Under the pieces are notes generated by a model. That model searched no databases and was not told where the DNA came from. It saw only the letters and a program-made list of their open reading frames with translations. DNA of 64,000 bases, from positions 924,466 to 988,465 of the forward strand of contig NW_019091383.1 of NCBI RefSeq assembly GCF_001949145.1. Reading direction: 5' to 3'. This document shows positions 49,691 to 62,300 of the stretch, piece by piece. The position numbers were made by a program, and so were the translations under genes. The DNA is from Acanthaster planci (Eukaryota; Echinodermata; Asteroidea; Valvatida; Acanthasteridae). The number at the start of each line of letters is the position of its first letter. Position 1 is the stretch's first letter.

Positions 49691-52078
49691 ACTGACGATT
49701 GCTGTACCAACGTAGAATCTTCGCCACAATGTAACAATTAAAATCAACACTTCGATATATTTAGACTTACAACACATCCCATTGTTGACATGTGTGCTCT
49801 CCTACGGAGATGCAATCAATATTGTATCCTATCTCAGTGTCAAGTGGAAAGCACTTGTTTACAAAGAGCGTAACGTCATTATATTATAGGTCTATTTTGG
49901 CCTGTGAGAATGTTTGTATTACTTCTTCAAGGTTTTCTCCTTAGAATACGATGGTCACCGCAAATCTTCTGAGCTATGTCTGAAAAGTCATGCCGCTTGC
50001 CCAGCCATGAAGTATGGCTCGTTTGCTATGCAAACCTTTTGATTTAAAAACAGGTTACCAGTGAAAATGCCATAAGATACGCATTGCTTGTCACTGGTAC
50101 TCAGTTGTTGGGTTTTCTTCATTTATTCACTTTTTGCTTAGCATATAGATCTGCAAAATTACAATGTTCTGTTCTTCTACTTGTCAGCGTAAAGTAAGCC
50201 AATACAGTACCGGTATTATGACGCAAGACTTGTGGGTAGAAATCTTTCCCAACTGCCCAAGCACCGGATCCATCGATCTCGAAGGCTTCCAAAAAATATC
50301 TGCACTTTTCTCACCGCAATATGAGACAACCGCTTCCCTTTTCAATATATTATCACTTGCTTCTTAAATGATCACGCATTCTCCCATGCACGGCATCCAC
50401 CATCGTAAAAATGATCCGCCTAATGGGAGATAAGATGCGCTTGCTTTCTCGTCTTTTAAATCTAGTTCTAAAATCATGCCTATCCACTTTACACAGGTTA
50501 TCAGTAGAGGATCATCACCAGTATTCATCTTTGCGTTGGAGATTTCTTTATTAGATTCTGCCCTTTCCAATTCCTAAATGCAACCGCGGTTGATTACTTT
50601 AGAAAAAGTCATCACACACGCCTCTGTATGGGAGTATTTTCTTTTCCGCGCCGTATACGGACATCATCAGCCAAGCGTGCAGATAGTAACCGCGTCCCCA
50701 CCGCCGATAAATGCCTGGAGCCCGCGTGTTAGCTCATGGCCTATTTGTACAGCAGCAAGAAAAACACGGCCTGCAAATAACGCGCGTCGCCCTCCGAACC
50801 AGTTGGAAAGCTTAGTCCAACTTTTTCTTCCTCTTTTTTGATTAATGAAATCTTTCGACGCTTTGACTTGGCGTTGCCTCGTCTTCTTCACTGAGACGGG
50901 GTTGCCGTCTTTGCGACAAACTGTCCCGGCCTTGGCCAAGTCGAACGTTTTTCTCACACACAGAATTAAAATAATAATTTCGCATGGTGGAGTTCACCGA
51001 GGAAAGTGTGATGGTTTCATCCCAGCCAGACCTACTTAATCGTGTAGATGACAGCTATGGTACACACTAATAATCACTCCTAACTAACGTTTCCAAATGC
51101 TTGAAGCTTTCACTCAGCGTGAAGTTTGGTATGATCATAAAAAGCAATGCAGTCGCAGACTACCGTTACAATTTCGAAAAGCTCCTCTCCAGCTTAATCA
51201 AGAACTGACATTTGTCTATAATTTGCGTTTCCATAAAACGATAAAATCAATCCAATGAGTGAGTTGCATGGCACATTTGTCATCGTCAGAGCCAAAAGAT
51301 GTCGTTCAGGGCAGAGGTATAAAAACATAATGTTGCAGCTGTTCTGCTGACGGGATAATCCGGTGGGACAACAATTCCGTGCCATTCAGACTCATTCTTG
51401 CGGTGTAACTTGCAGAGTTACCAAGCTTTTAAGTGGGAACTCCGGACAACGATAACTGTGGCAGAAAGTTATTCAAGCAATTTGAGTCCGTGCTATATCA
51501 GCTATCTTTAATTTAATGCACCTGCCAACGGCACAATGATACACGACAGGCCTTGCAAGCGATCCGGTGAACTAATTACAGAACATGTTGGCGCCAAAAT
51601 TGAAAGGGGATTGGGTTTCGCATATAAACAGAAAATGAACGTGATTCGTATGTTTTTTTTCTCCCGTGCCGTATGATAAATTCCGTCCAACTGTGCCTTG
51701 GCCCTGTTAGAAAGTAGGTCTGTGTGTATATTGCCACTGACACTGCTAAAAATGCAGGCCACCGGCAGAAGCAGCGAGTATAGGGACCGACCTTTAATAA
51801 TAGGGGGACAACCATTCGGTGCTCCTGGTAAGATGCGTTGCTTCCTCCATGCTTGGACCGTTTAATGGAAGACAACTGTGTAAAGTCTACCGTCAGCCCG
51901 TGGGGGACATACTTGCGAACAGTCGTTGAGTATGTGCACAAAACAAACAAATTATATGCAGCCAATTTCAACCGAGGAGTTATCATTACGTACGGCTTGT
52001 TTCATCGCATCGAGGATGTCAGTGTGTGGAGCGTAATGATTGTTTTTTTCTCAGTGTGAATTTTTCTCAATCGTTTTA
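49691..52078. other. spacer without recognised content
   Basis: No exon, RNA gene or clear repeat is identified. Confidence 0.4.
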
Positions 52079-52182
52079 CGTTTGTTTGTTTGTTTGTTCG
52101 TTCGTTGGGGTTGTTGGGGTGTTTGTTTGTTTGTTTGTTTGTTTGTTTGTTTGTTTGTTTGTTTGTTTGTTTGTTTGTTTGG
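52079..52182. repeat. (GTTT)n microsatellite with GGGGTTGTTGGGGTG block
   Basis: Four to five GTTT units and GTTC/GTTG units precede a GGGGTTGTTGGGGTG block, after which GTTT units run to about 52180. The block matches, in reverse, the one in the AAAC array at 13134-13285. All three overlapping CLFV-type open frames here are repeat artefacts. Confidence 0.95.
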
Positions 52183-54697
52183 AGGAAGACGGTGCTTCAC
52201 CAGTCACAAAGACTTTATCGGTCGGCGGTGTACTGTCTCGGACACCTTAGCGGGATTGCCTCAAGATTTGCCTCGGTTACGAAGAAGGAATATTGATAAT
52301 TAGACTGAATTACACGTTTTCAACTGCTTCTGAAATGATTAATGTTTTGTGCAAAATGTGTTTTGTGCCAAGTTTTCCCGAAATTTCCGGGTAAAGTGGT
52401 GCGTGTAAGGTGCTCTTTATTATGCACTGTTGTCAGATGATGGAGTCTGTTACAAGTAAGAAGACGAAGATACATCTTGTCATCTCGCTCATCGTTCACT
52501 TTAATAGATTGTGTCTTGTCACTCGACCGAAGATCGTTGACTGAAATGTCTTGTGAAGACTTCAACCCGGTATCCTTGTGTCGGAAGGGAGCGCTTCTTT
52601 TTTGAACGAAGAGTTTTATTTCAATTTAAGTTTATTCTATTCATATGTATTCTGTCAGTGACGCAGATTAATTCAAATGAATTAAGATGGCATGGCAGGT
52701 AGCTTTTTTTTAAATAGTTTTGGAGGGGCAGAGACGCAAATGCTAACCCCAAGCCATTACTGAATTCCACAAGTTATGACAAATCTTTACATTAATGCAT
52801 CAACAGAAACAACTAGAGACAAACACCTCAGTCTCTAAATGCACACCGCCCCCACCCCCAGGGAGTATAGGCTAATCTAGCATCCTTCAAAAGTTAATCT
52901 AAGAGTAGACTAAGTGTGCATGCGGGAGCAGCTCAACATACTAGGATAAAGAACCGTTGCCCTACATTGAGCATCGCCTGACCTTTCCAACAGTGAGGGG
53001 CGTGGGTTCGCAGAGAGACGCGTGAATACAAATTGGAGCAAACCCTCTCTATACGACACTCGTATCTAGCCGTCCACTCGTCATCGACACTCGGGTAACT
53101 CTATTTAGACATATTATCGATCCCCGTATTGTTTTCTGCGGCTGTGCGTAGTGCGTTGACCAATAAAGGTGCCTGCGTTTTGGTACCGAACGATACTGCG
53201 ATTCCTTTACGTCACTAGGAAGCTGGGAGTGGGATCAAATTACAAGTCTTGCCATTGAGAGCAGTGTGTTCGGGGTCCCCCTTCTTGGTGTAAGTCTTAA
53301 AAGGTTGATATAGGTTGGCGAAAGAAACTATTTTGGTCGAAGAAGCATTTTGTATCGGTAACCGAGGGCTAGACGTGAGGAAATCTGGACTTTTAAGAGC
53401 GGGGAAGGGAATGACGTCAAACACAACCTCAGGTGAATGCTAATTGCGAAATGGATAAGGATGTCACAAAAGTCTGCGGCTTTTGAAACGGATAATTGAG
53501 GTTCTGATATGTTGCTTGTCTGGGACACGACAGGACGGGTGCAAGTTGTCGAGGTTTTTTAGCCAATCAAATTTTAGGAACTGCTTCACCGGCACACTCT
53601 GAGGACGCGTCGCTGCACTTTTAACCAATCATTTTCCTCACGTTGTTTTTATTCGGAACCTCATGATTATACTGTTCCAGATCTAGTAACCATTGAGCAC
53701 GCAGAGATTTAGCAACCGTCACTGAATCTCCAACACCTCCGCACCGACATTGTTGAGAGTACCAGCCTCATTCCAACCGAGGATCGACCGAATTATCTAG
53801 CCTGATTGATGGGGTAATGAACTGGCGTTAAAAGGATTTGGGACGATAACGGTGCAGTAATGAAGAGACTGGGAGCTGTATTGGTGTCAGCGGCGAAAAA
53901 GCACTGCGAATAAACCTGACACTCCACACCGCAAAGGGCTCAAAGATCACCCTGATTTTTGACAAATGAGTCGGAATATCTTTCAGTGTGTATTTTTAGG
54001 CAGTTATTTTCGAGGATACACACATTCAGAACAGTGTCTACCTAATAATTGGAGGAATTTCGAAGGCTTGACCTGCACGAAAAATTAATAACATTCCGCT
54101 CCATGCAACGGAGGTGTTATCACTAGGACACTGTAGAAGCTGGTCCCTTTCAGTGGCGTAACGGAGTGAAGTTGCCCAGGGTTCGTCTGCTGCGCTGATA
54201 TCCGCCAAAATTTGACAATTACCGCCGCTATAATCTCCTCCTCGGCCCCCCTCAAGCCATTTTCGGTGAACTAAAACTGTCCTGAGCCGCATGGGCAAAA
54301 AAATTTAATTTGCAACGGGCTATAATTCATGAAATCGGGGCAACGTGTAGGACGATCGTCCCGATGAATGGATCAGTTCTCGTAGCCTGGTGCCAGTCAG
54401 GAGACAATATAACCGCCGGCGATGGATAAGGATCGTTAAAAACAGGTTGGATGCGGGATGCGCGACGCGTGGGCCGCAAGTGGAGAAAGACGAACTGGGT
54501 GATAGAGGTAGACAGAAATGAGGACATGAAGAAGGTGCAAACAGTTGGCTGCCACTGGGCGGCATTTATATGATAGGCCTGTTAACGTGTGCCATTTATG
54601 TTTTGGTTTCACTTTAATTCAAATTCTTACAACACAGTACCTTAACTTGCAAAAGGTAAGCGCTCTATGGTAATGTCAAATGCGGTAGTACGTAAAT
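52183..54697. other. spacer without recognised content
   Basis: No gene is supported. TGACGTCA is at 53412-53419. Around 54150-54180 the sequence CAGTGGCGTAACGGAGTGAA resembles the end of repeats common in animal genomes, but the partner end was not found. Confidence 0.4.
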
Positions 54698-54969
54698 ATG
54701 GAACGTTTCTGGAAGATGGTGACTTTTTGGAGCATTGTATTTTCCTTTGTTATTGGACTGTCTTCTTTGGCCCAAAGAGCACGGACAGCATACAGAGATG
54801 AAGCCCAATTTTCCATATTCCGACGCGGCACCAGAGACAAGGAACGTGCTCATATCCCTGTGTGCCGCAGGACGGAGCCTTCAAGTCTCAAGAAAATCGT
54901 GGCGCCAAGCCTTCAAGTTCACGGCATGCCTCAACAGACACGTCTCCAGACCGTGCTTGGAGACACAAG
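54698..54969 (+). CDS. candidate first coding exon of a secreted protein (weak)
   Basis: I do not recognise this protein. The frame opens at an ATG with A at -3 and G at +4 (a second ATG, residue 7, is also in good context). Residues 8-25 are hydrophobic and end in S-L-A|Q, a reasonable signal-peptidase site. The rest is basic, with dibasic pairs RR (42-43), RR (57-58) and KK (65-66), one cysteine (56), and no known domain. At 54970 the sequence AAG|GTGAGA is a strong splice donor, so the visible 90 codons plus 2 bases could be a first exon spliced to one further right. Against it: no downstream exon was identified, and a second frame is also open here. Chance is a real possibility. Confidence 0.2.
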
Positions 54970-56681
54970 GTGAGAGGAAGTAATTACCTCCTCGTATGAA
55001 ACGGGAACACTGAGAATTCTTAGTGGTGATGAGTGCCGGGAACTTTAATTCGATGTTTAGGTGGAGGCTACCCCAACCACATTCACTGGCAAAGCCGAAA
55101 AGTGTAGGGAGCCTTTTAACTCTAGGTGGCAGCAGACATGTCTCAATATTTACAATATTTGCAATTTGAACATGCTCCAAGTCCGCATCGTAGGCTTTCG
55201 TGTAGAAACGGACTTGCTCATTTGAGTACAGTGTACTGATTTTAAGAGACGAATTAAAAGGTAGGTTTACATTTCATGCGAAATTGATGTAAGAAGCCAT
55301 TTGCAGCGAAATATAAAAGAATCGAAAGGCATCTAATCTTTTTAAATTTGCAACTGAAATATTATTTGCCTTTCGAATGCAAGATGTGTGAACCGGTTGT
55401 AACTTGACATTCGTTGGTCTTTCCGCTTTCAGTGGTCGTGTAGCATACAAAACAGATCTTGAAAGCATAAAGTCTCGACAATAGATTTGAACAACTTTTG
55501 ACATCTTCCCTCGAACGGCCGCTTTACAGTTATTCCCCCGATACTTCGAATCAATCCATTAACCTCTTTCGGAGAAATAAACTTGGATTTTAGACAACTT
55601 CGATACTTTGAAAAAACAAATCGGCATTGAGAAAAAAAGCGAAGAAAACTACTTGATATTCCGTCCATTCAATTTGAGCCCTTGGTATTTGACTGAGGCA
55701 CGTTTCTTTCCTCGGACTGACCGAACGAGGTCGTTAAAAACGTCGAAGTGCCATTCTGTTAAGTAATCCTTGACATTTTGGCGGGAAATAGGCCAGCAGG
55801 AAGCAAACTACTCATTGAAAGGCATGCTCAATCCCGGAGGGGGTGTTCAGGAAACGAGATCTCCTGCGAGACGGTAATTGACGAGAAAAATTGCATTCTT
55901 TCTATTCAATTTGCGAGTCAACGCGTCACACATTCATGAAATTTCTCCCTGAAATTGAATTAATCCCAGCTGTCTTTGTTGGATCTCATTTTATGACGAA
56001 ACTATTTATGCGAAAGTCATATGTCTTGTGCAGACATTTACAAAGAAATTTTTACTCACGCGGGTTTTATTTTCCGAATTTAAGAAATGACAGTTTTTAC
56101 CAACGACGACAAAAAAGGGAGAAATATTAAGCGTTTTTCATTCAACAGGAACTTTATATAATCAGGACTAGAGATTCAGAAAGCCTTTGGATCCACAAAA
56201 ACAGAATTTGAATAAACATTATTCCTGTGATTCATGAAGTTTACAAAAAGCAGTACCGATCTTGTACCCAACATTGACGTCACCGACGTTATATTGTCCT
56301 TAAATCTTCTTTGTTGGAAAGTGAGACTTTGGCCCTATGCTCGGTCATTGTTTTTAAAAAAAAATGGAAGTTTTCTGGTGAACTGTATTGAATGCCTTTT
56401 CTCTGTGTGAGCGCCAAGAATATGAACCGAATCCTCTCAAGCAACCTCTTCAGACATTTACACAGACTCTCCAATCCCCATCTTCCTCCTCAGGTCTCCT
56501 CTTTGTCAAGGCTGATGATCCCCCCGCGCGATTGTTCCAATAGCGCAGCTGCTCAGCCACCTGCCGACTCAATACCGGAGATGTTCGGCGAGCGCACGAG
56601 ATTGGGATGTTTTCAAAGCCCCCTGTGACCAAGGGTGTCTGCGTGTTCCCCCAAGCGAGCCAGCGTATACCCAGCAAGAAA
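54970..56681. other. spacer without recognised content
   Basis: No gene is supported. TGACGTCA is at 56275-56282. The sequence before the gap (56480-56681) is GC-rich with no clear repeat. Confidence 0.4.
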
Positions 56682-56797
56682 NNNNNNNNNNNNNNNNNNN
56701 NNNNNNNNNNNNNNNNNNNNNNNNNNNNNNNNNNNNNNNNNNNNNNNNNNNNNNNNNNNNNNNNNNNNNNNNNNNNNNNNNNNNNNNNNNNNNNNNN
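56682..56797. other. assembly gap (116 N)
   Basis: A run of N is followed at once by 11 G (56798-56808). The poly-G run is a likely cause of the break in the assembly. Open frames drawn through the N are meaningless. Confidence 1.
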
Positions 56798-56808
56798 GGG
56801 GGGGGGGG

Positions 56809-59149
56809 TACTCTCCGTCTCATACCTTGTTGCATATGAGCTAGCGAGCCTTACCTTTCTTTTGAACTGGACAGCTTATTATAGCTCCAGATAAGTCCCG
56901 TGTGCAGTCGGTCAGTCTGTCGGATAACCGACAGCGTCAGTTGCTGCTTCGGTGGGACATGTACATGTCCGTGAAGCGTTCGTACGGTGGTCGGAAAGGC
57001 ATTCAGTACAGGTTTGCAAGGGACTGTCTATCCCAACGGCCACTCTAGAAACGTGAAACTCTTGGTCATTGGCGGACCTAGGGTAGGGGGGGGGGGGTTG
57101 ATTGCCACCCCAAAGGAAAACAAGTAATATTTGTATTTTTTTTAAAATGCGATCAAAAAACCCCGATATTTTTGGGTTTTCCTTTTTCTTGCAGCCCTTT
57201 GTAAAGCGTGAAAAACCCAAATTTTACCTCAACCCTCAGAAAGGTCACAAAGGATTATACCCCCCCATAAAAATTAATTTTTGCCCCCAAAAGATTGGAT
57301 TAGGAATTTACTTTTGGCCTCGGGCAAGGATATCATATACCTGACGCAATGTGTTTGAGGGGTGGAGATCTTCGGGCGTTAGAGGCAGGTGTTATCAACG
57401 AAACCTCACTTTTGGTTTATTTTACTGAAAAATCGCACTTTAATCAGATGAAAATTATGACCAAAATTATCTTTCCATGCACAAATTACTGGGTAATTCG
57501 CAGATGGGAGGCTCGCAATATCAATTTGCATAGGTTTCTCCAATCCGCCATTTCATGATTTATTCGGATATCCAAAAGGGCAAAAGCAAAGCATTGAAGC
57601 CAGGGAGATATTCAGCAGCGGATGACACCCAACGGCCTATTCAGCTAGGTCGGTAATCCGAGGCAGGAATGCATAATTTTTCAGAAATCCACCCTACCAA
57701 CTAAATGATGCATCAACACAACATTGAAATATCGAGGGGATGCGGCTGAGACCCCCTTGGGCACCCCGACTCTCTCGCTCGCTCGTGCTCCATTTCCCCT
57801 TTAGTTTGAGGCCCTCCAACAGCTTGAGCTTGAGTATTCCTCCGGCGCCTTGTCCCCTGATCTCTCATTCTCTGCCAACTGCCCATGGGTATATTCATAA
57901 TCTGCACTGCTGTCACACGGGTGGCAACATTGCAATTTCCCCCGTGAATTATCTTGCAAGCAAAACGAAAACAAAAAATACCCTGATGGTTAAAACGCCT
58001 GCTAGTTGTGAATACCGTACGTCCACCGTACTTTATTCCCGTACAAGACAAGTACAGTCGCTTCTCACTGTGAAACTCCCAAAATTGTGAACAGTGTGTC
58101 TCGGTATTTGAGAAGCAAGCAGTTCAAAGGGATCAGTGTATCAAATCAATTTATAAACTAAAATACATGTGCAATCAATAATGCTGCGTGAAAAGAGAAA
58201 AGTAGGCTAGGATTTCTGCTGCCAGCAAATATTAACTTAATTCTATGTAGTTATTTATCAATTTCTGATAATGTCAAGGGTTGTGGCAAAGACTGTACAG
58301 TCCATCCCGAACCACTTCCCAGATAAAAAAAAGTAATTTTTAAGGTAACTAACTTAAAGATAAAAAAACACAAAATTTATGTGAATAAGAAGATAGAAAT
58401 CAAAACTAAAAGGTATAATACATGACGAAAACATGAAAATCGACAGGTTGATTCTGTTGGCCTATAAAGCAAGGAAAATTATATAAAAGATTACACCTAT
58501 AAGCTTCATATATAAGGTACCTTGACACAGAAACAGGGGTGCGCGCCACCTAGTCTTCAAATAATTGATGCACCAATCTTTATAATGATTTCGTCTCGTC
58601 TCTTTTTTCTCGTCATGGCTTGAAAATTATTGGCTTACTTTTGTAGTGTCGGCCTAAGCCTCAATGCTTCTCAGACCCAATCACGCGAAATCCGTCCATC
58701 ATGGGCCTAGTTCAGTTTTTCTGATATTGGCTTGCTCATGTGAGTTCAGGGTGTCAGTTGGCCTACTGTTATGCACACTTGACCAACAGCCAGCAGCAGC
58801 GTTGATGACAAGACGAGGCAGAACGTGACTTGAAAGTGGCACACAGTCAAGTTCCGTTTCAAGTCATGAATTTTCACGATCATGGTCGACTTCTCTAAGA
58901 CACCAAAGTGGGCGTAGGGTTCGTCATAGCGTTTGTGTTGGCTTCCTGTTGCCGCGTCTTTTATGTCACTATCCGGTTCGTAAGTGACTTCGTCACAAAG
59001 ATTGACACGCCACCATTTGCAGGTTCCCATTGGACGATCGCTGAAGCTACGTGTTAACTTCCGGTTCCGTGGTTCCATGTAAACGGCGATCAATATGTGC
59101 TGTGCATGTGCAGTGGGCCTAGTTTAAACTGAAGTGACGTCACACATAC
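56809..59149. other. spacer with a G/C-run repeat near 57063-57330
   Basis: Around 57063 GGCGGACCTAGGG precedes a 12-base poly-G run (57086-57097), followed by A/T-rich sequence with poly-C and poly-A runs to about 57330. This looks like a decayed non-autonomous element, but paired ends were not established. The rest shows no gene. A GGGCCTAGTT motif appears twice (near 58685 and 59105), and TGACGTCA is at 59135-59142. Confidence 0.4.
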
Positions 59150-59350
59150 GAACCGTATATGAGCCCCGGGCTTGACCAAGAGAGGGCGCAGTTTTCCGAG
59201 CAAGGGAGGCTTCTTTGGTCAGGATTGCACTTCGCCAGTTCACAAACGACTATGAAATGCACTTGTGATGGTCGCATCGCTACTAACAAAATTCCGATCT
59301 GGACCAACACGGCTCTTTTCATGAGGAGGAGCTTCTGCTCAAGGCAGATA
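59150..59350 (+). repeat. dispersed repeat family 'A', copy 3
   Basis: This copy runs GAACCGTATATGAGCCCCGG, TTGACCAAGAGAGGGCGCAG, GTTTTCCGAGCAAGGGAGGC, GTTCACAAACGACTATGAAA, GGTCGCATCGCTACTAACA, and GCTTCTGCTCAAGGCAGATA, collinear with copies at 851-1740 and 26936-27139. It is uninterrupted. A 9-base poly-C run follows at 59351-59359. Confidence 0.85.
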
Positions 59351-59359
59351 CCCCCCCCC

Positions 59360-62300
59360 ACTCGTTTGCCAATGAAGTATAAATTTTCAGTCTGGCACTA
59401 ATTCGAAATACAAATTACTTGAGCCTCCAGATGGCGCTGTTTTGCGTTGATTCCCATGTGCTTCGCGGCATGCATGCTGCGTACGTCTAATCGCATATAT
59501 GGGTGCGTTCTACCAAATAATTGGATTTCTGCGCGAAAGCTCATTAATTTTTGTGATCCCACAGGTTTTTCCAATAAGACATGCCAAAATCAGGAGGGAT
59601 CATAGAGATATTTCTAGAAATCACGGATTTCGACTGGTAGTTTTCAGTTCGGGTTATTTCTTTCATAAAACCCCATCCTCTTTGCGGGTATCTTCGGGAA
59701 AAGGCGAAAACTCGTGTGGCTAACACCGATGAAATTGAAACGAAAAGTGAACAGGCCTGCAATCATACGCGCACAAAAACACAAAGAGTGCCACTTAGGG
59801 ACTCTGCAGTTTATGAGTAGGCCTACGTAATTCTTTCTTTCGAATTAGTAAATTTTGGAATAAAAATTTAGTAAAACGAATTAGTAATTTGTTCAGCGAA
59901 TTAGTGTCAGGCCGAAAATTGTACGATTGGGCTTTCGTAATTTCCTTTGTACTTGTGTATTAAAAAATTAGTGTGTGAAGCTCAGTTTCCAAATCGCTCC
60001 ATTCAACCAGACTATGGCTTTCCTGGGTTGACATTTCAACCACGGTCCCTTCAGTAAAATACCTCAATTTGCGAAAAGTATAAGATAACTTTACCTTGGA
60101 AATTCCTCCTTTTTGAGTAAATTCGAAAAATCTTTTTCGTGAAATTCTTAATTTAAGCACCGTCTGCCCACAAGTGCGTACAACGAAACTTTCTGACACG
60201 GTTAGTACTCTCCAGGCCGACGCTTTACACAACATTCCAATACATTCGGTTTACATTTAAAAAAAACAGGATCACACATCACCTCCTCGTCAGGGTTTTA
60301 CAGGAACACACGGAAAAACTCGTGAGATTTTGATTTTGAACAGCTGCAAAAGGTAGAGAGATGGCTTCCAATGCCATAGACCATGTAGACAATGGGAAGT
60401 TTTGCAAAATTAACATTTATTATTTTCCGTAACACAGAAATGAATGTTCCTGCTTATACAGAAAAGAATTCAGCCCATCCAAACCTTAACTCTCGAATAA
60501 CGTACATGGACGCCGCCATGTTGAATGTTGCTTGTGATAACCAGATGTATGTTCCCGACGTTCGAGCGGCCGACCCACGAACAACAAATCGAGCTGTTCG
60601 TCGTGAACATACGTCACGGGAACAAGCCGCCCGAACTCGGCCAGGTCACGTCAAGCCGTACGTCCAGGCCAGGCCTGGCCTGGCCCACATCACTTGGTGG
60701 CGTCTTAACTCAGTAATGGGCTGTCTTGCACTCTGCGTGGTCATCTGAAGTTACAAATTTCAGTGAATTTGCGTTTTTCCTATTTTTCAAGCACCGTCAC
60801 GCCATTGGTTGTGGAGTTCATACGTCCTTGGCTTTTTAGGAGTAAGTAAATTAAAGGAGAGAATGTTGCATCCTGCCTTCACTTTTTATTGATCACACAT
60901 GTCAGTCATTACTAGGACAGGTAGCTATTATTAGTATACGGTACGCTGCTCTCCCCAAGCAATATGGCTAAGGAGTGCAGCGGACCGTAGGCCACATTAA
61001 TGGGGCTATTACTGGGCCTGCTTACTACAACTACGTGTACTATTACTAGGCCTACTAACGTTAGTAGCCCTTCTCCTGCGGAGAGGCATGCTAGGCTACT
61101 GCCTAACATTACAGTAGGCAACAACGCCTTGCAAAATTTGCTTGACCCCTGTAGACTTCGTACAATTACAAAGTTGTTAATATGGAGTCAGTATGCAACC
61201 TTCTTACTATTTGTACTTAAGTTGTGCATCAACAAATCAAATTTTAGAGTCTGCAAATCTCACTGGCCAGTACAACCTAGGACGTGCACAGGTGTGTACT
61301 GACGACAGATCTTTGTTCCTGTGTTGATATGTGTGTGATATAGCCAAGACCTTTGCCCCCTGTTCTTCCATTGTCATTGAATTTATACAACAAAACTTGG
61401 CAAGAGTTCCATCTTACCAACATCACTAAGTCTTCCCTACTGTGACATATCCATTAGAAAGCGATGAGTCATCATTATTAGTAGGGAAAATATCAAAACA
61501 TTTACTTAGAAACTACTGAGGATTTCTCAGACCAGTTGTAGGGTTTGTGCACAGGGTTAATGATATCCGTGCATAGAACGCTTTCCAAATACCCTCTGTG
61601 AGGGCACTCCATACAGTCCCTAGTTTTGCAAGCAAATTGCACTTTGTGCAAAAGGAATGCCATTTCAAATTGATGACCAGCACATAGACTTTTCTTTTTT
61701 TTTTCATTTTATTTCTTTCTTCGTCCAACTGGCATTGTTTTTCAACTAGTGATAGATCACAATTATTTCACTTCACTGGCAGTAAAAATGAGCGTAATTT
61801 CTATCTTACCTGTTGCTGATAGTGAAGCATACATACATCTCCCAATTCATGGTGGCAGATTCTATTCCATGGTCCATCACAATGTTTGTTTTTTTACCCC
61901 CAAAAGTTACAGTATTCATCCATTGTTTTACTGCAGAGGATGTTTCACCTGTATACGATTTGTGGCTCTGACAGATTTTGGAAAGGGAACTAAGCATGCT
62001 AAAGACCACAGTTGCACTAGTGCTGACGTTCTGAATTTCATCTTACTCATGAATGGAATTTTCATATTACTGAATCAGACGAAGATTTATCCCAAAAGTC
62101 TGTCAGGTCCACAGTCCAAAATTCATGGCTTTTCTGTGAAATCCCCTTTTCTGTCTCTTTTTCATTTTCTGCATCTTGCATAAAGAAATGACATCACAAG
62201 TTTGTAGATCCCCACCTTACCCTGGAAAACCCACATCATGTGCCAAGGAGTTTGCCATTTCACCAGCTGTCAGTGGTTTTTCAGTATTATATAGCAATTT

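Noticed and set aside
52026-52303. Three overlapping CLFV-rich open frames
   Set aside because: They come from translating the GTTT microsatellite.
56569-56894. Open frames spanning the assembly gap
   Set aside because: They are built from N and have no meaning.
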